From an uncultured beta proteobacterium (GTDB lineage Bacteria > Pseudomonadota > Gammaproteobacteria > Burkholderiales > SG8-41): a DNA stretch of 33,813 nucleotides. The stretch lies in NCBI GenBank assembly GCA_903893565.1, contig CAITMU010000111.1, positions 1 to 33,813 on the forward strand, in the 5' to 3' direction. Shown one piece after another: positions 33,728 to 33,813 of the stretch. Numbering within the stretch: the stretch's first letter is position 1; every line of letters starts with the position of its first letter. Below the pieces are notes generated by a model. It had not been told where the DNA came from, searched no databases, and was given only the letters and a program-made list of their open reading frames with translations. The position numbers and the translations under genes are program-made.

Positions 33728-33813
33728 ATGGAAAGATTTGTAGCCATTGGTGATGCAGCAAAAGCCCTGGGTGTGTCGATAACGACATTGCGCCGCTGGG
33801 AGGCAGAAGGCCG
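33728..33813 (+). CDS. IS607-family serine transposase/resolvase TnpA, partial
   Basis: The 28 visible codons read MERFVAIGDAAKALGVS followed by TLRRWEAEGR, the MerR-like helix-turn-helix that opens IS607-family serine recombinases (VAIG.AAK.LGVSI.TLRRWE.EG). The catalytic serine domain, and a tnpB gene if present, would lie beyond the right edge. The ATG at 33728 is the natural start. Confidence 0.85.
   Translation, partial: MERFVAIGDAAKALGVSITTLRRWEAEG

Overview
The window looks like a chromosome segment from a betaproteobacterium, most likely Burkholderiales or a close relative, with GC in the mid to upper 40s percent by eye. The evidence is the order rimP-nusA-infB-rbfA-truB-rpsO-pnp, the tsaB-rimI-uracil-glycosylase-like run, an OmpR/EnvZ pair with a betaproteobacterial type of EnvZ N-terminus, a Bug-type (TctC) solute receptor, and CbbQ/CbbO genes. 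No species can be named from the sequence alone.

Left edge (1-1070): a partial Phd/YefM-type antitoxin with a palindromic operator, an isolated tRNA 3' half followed by its own terminator, a frameshifted remnant of an unidentified gene, and a perfect 18-bp hairpin touching the end of a GST gene. This stretch looks like scar tissue from mobile elements. Next come a GST and a VOC protein (1070-2173).

Region 2223-6385 (minus strand) holds cbbQ, cbbO and, 19 bases further on, an Asp/Glu-racemase-fold protein that lacks both family cysteines. No RuBisCO gene is present. Region 6550-8370 (minus) is tsaB, rimI and a family-4 uracil-glycosylase-like gene with degenerate catalytic and Fe-S residues.

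Region 8624-16563 is a catabolic block. A tartrate/D-malate dehydrogenase-type enzyme and a small membrane protein lie on plus. A five-gene minus cluster follows: Bug receptor, HMG-CoA-lyase-like enzyme, CaiB-type CoA-transferase, DUF4387 and AtuA/DUF1446. Two tandem RidA paralogues are divergent from it. A plausible reading is periplasmic capture of an organic acid, activation by CoA transfer, and cleavage by a lyase; the substrate is unknown. Three short tandem-repeat arrays lie between genes of this block and its neighbour.

Region 16709-21801: a solitary DGQHR-domain (DndB-like) gene, a secreted EF-hand protein with three long homopolymer runs, ompR-envZ, and ispF overlapping envZ tail to tail. 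ispD is not beside ispF; instead 22115-23243 is a relict integrative element beside tRNA-His, bounded by a decayed copy of the tRNA-His 3' half and holding a frameshifted tyrosine recombinase. tRNA-His and tRNA-Arg follow, with a strong shared promoter.

Region 23622-33480 is housekeeping: dksA, a shared bidirectional terminator, pnp, rpsO, truB, rbfA, infB, nusA and rimP, with a consensus promoter and a terminator-like hairpin in the rimP leader. At the right edge, on plus, an IS607-family transposase/resolvase gene begins and runs off the window.
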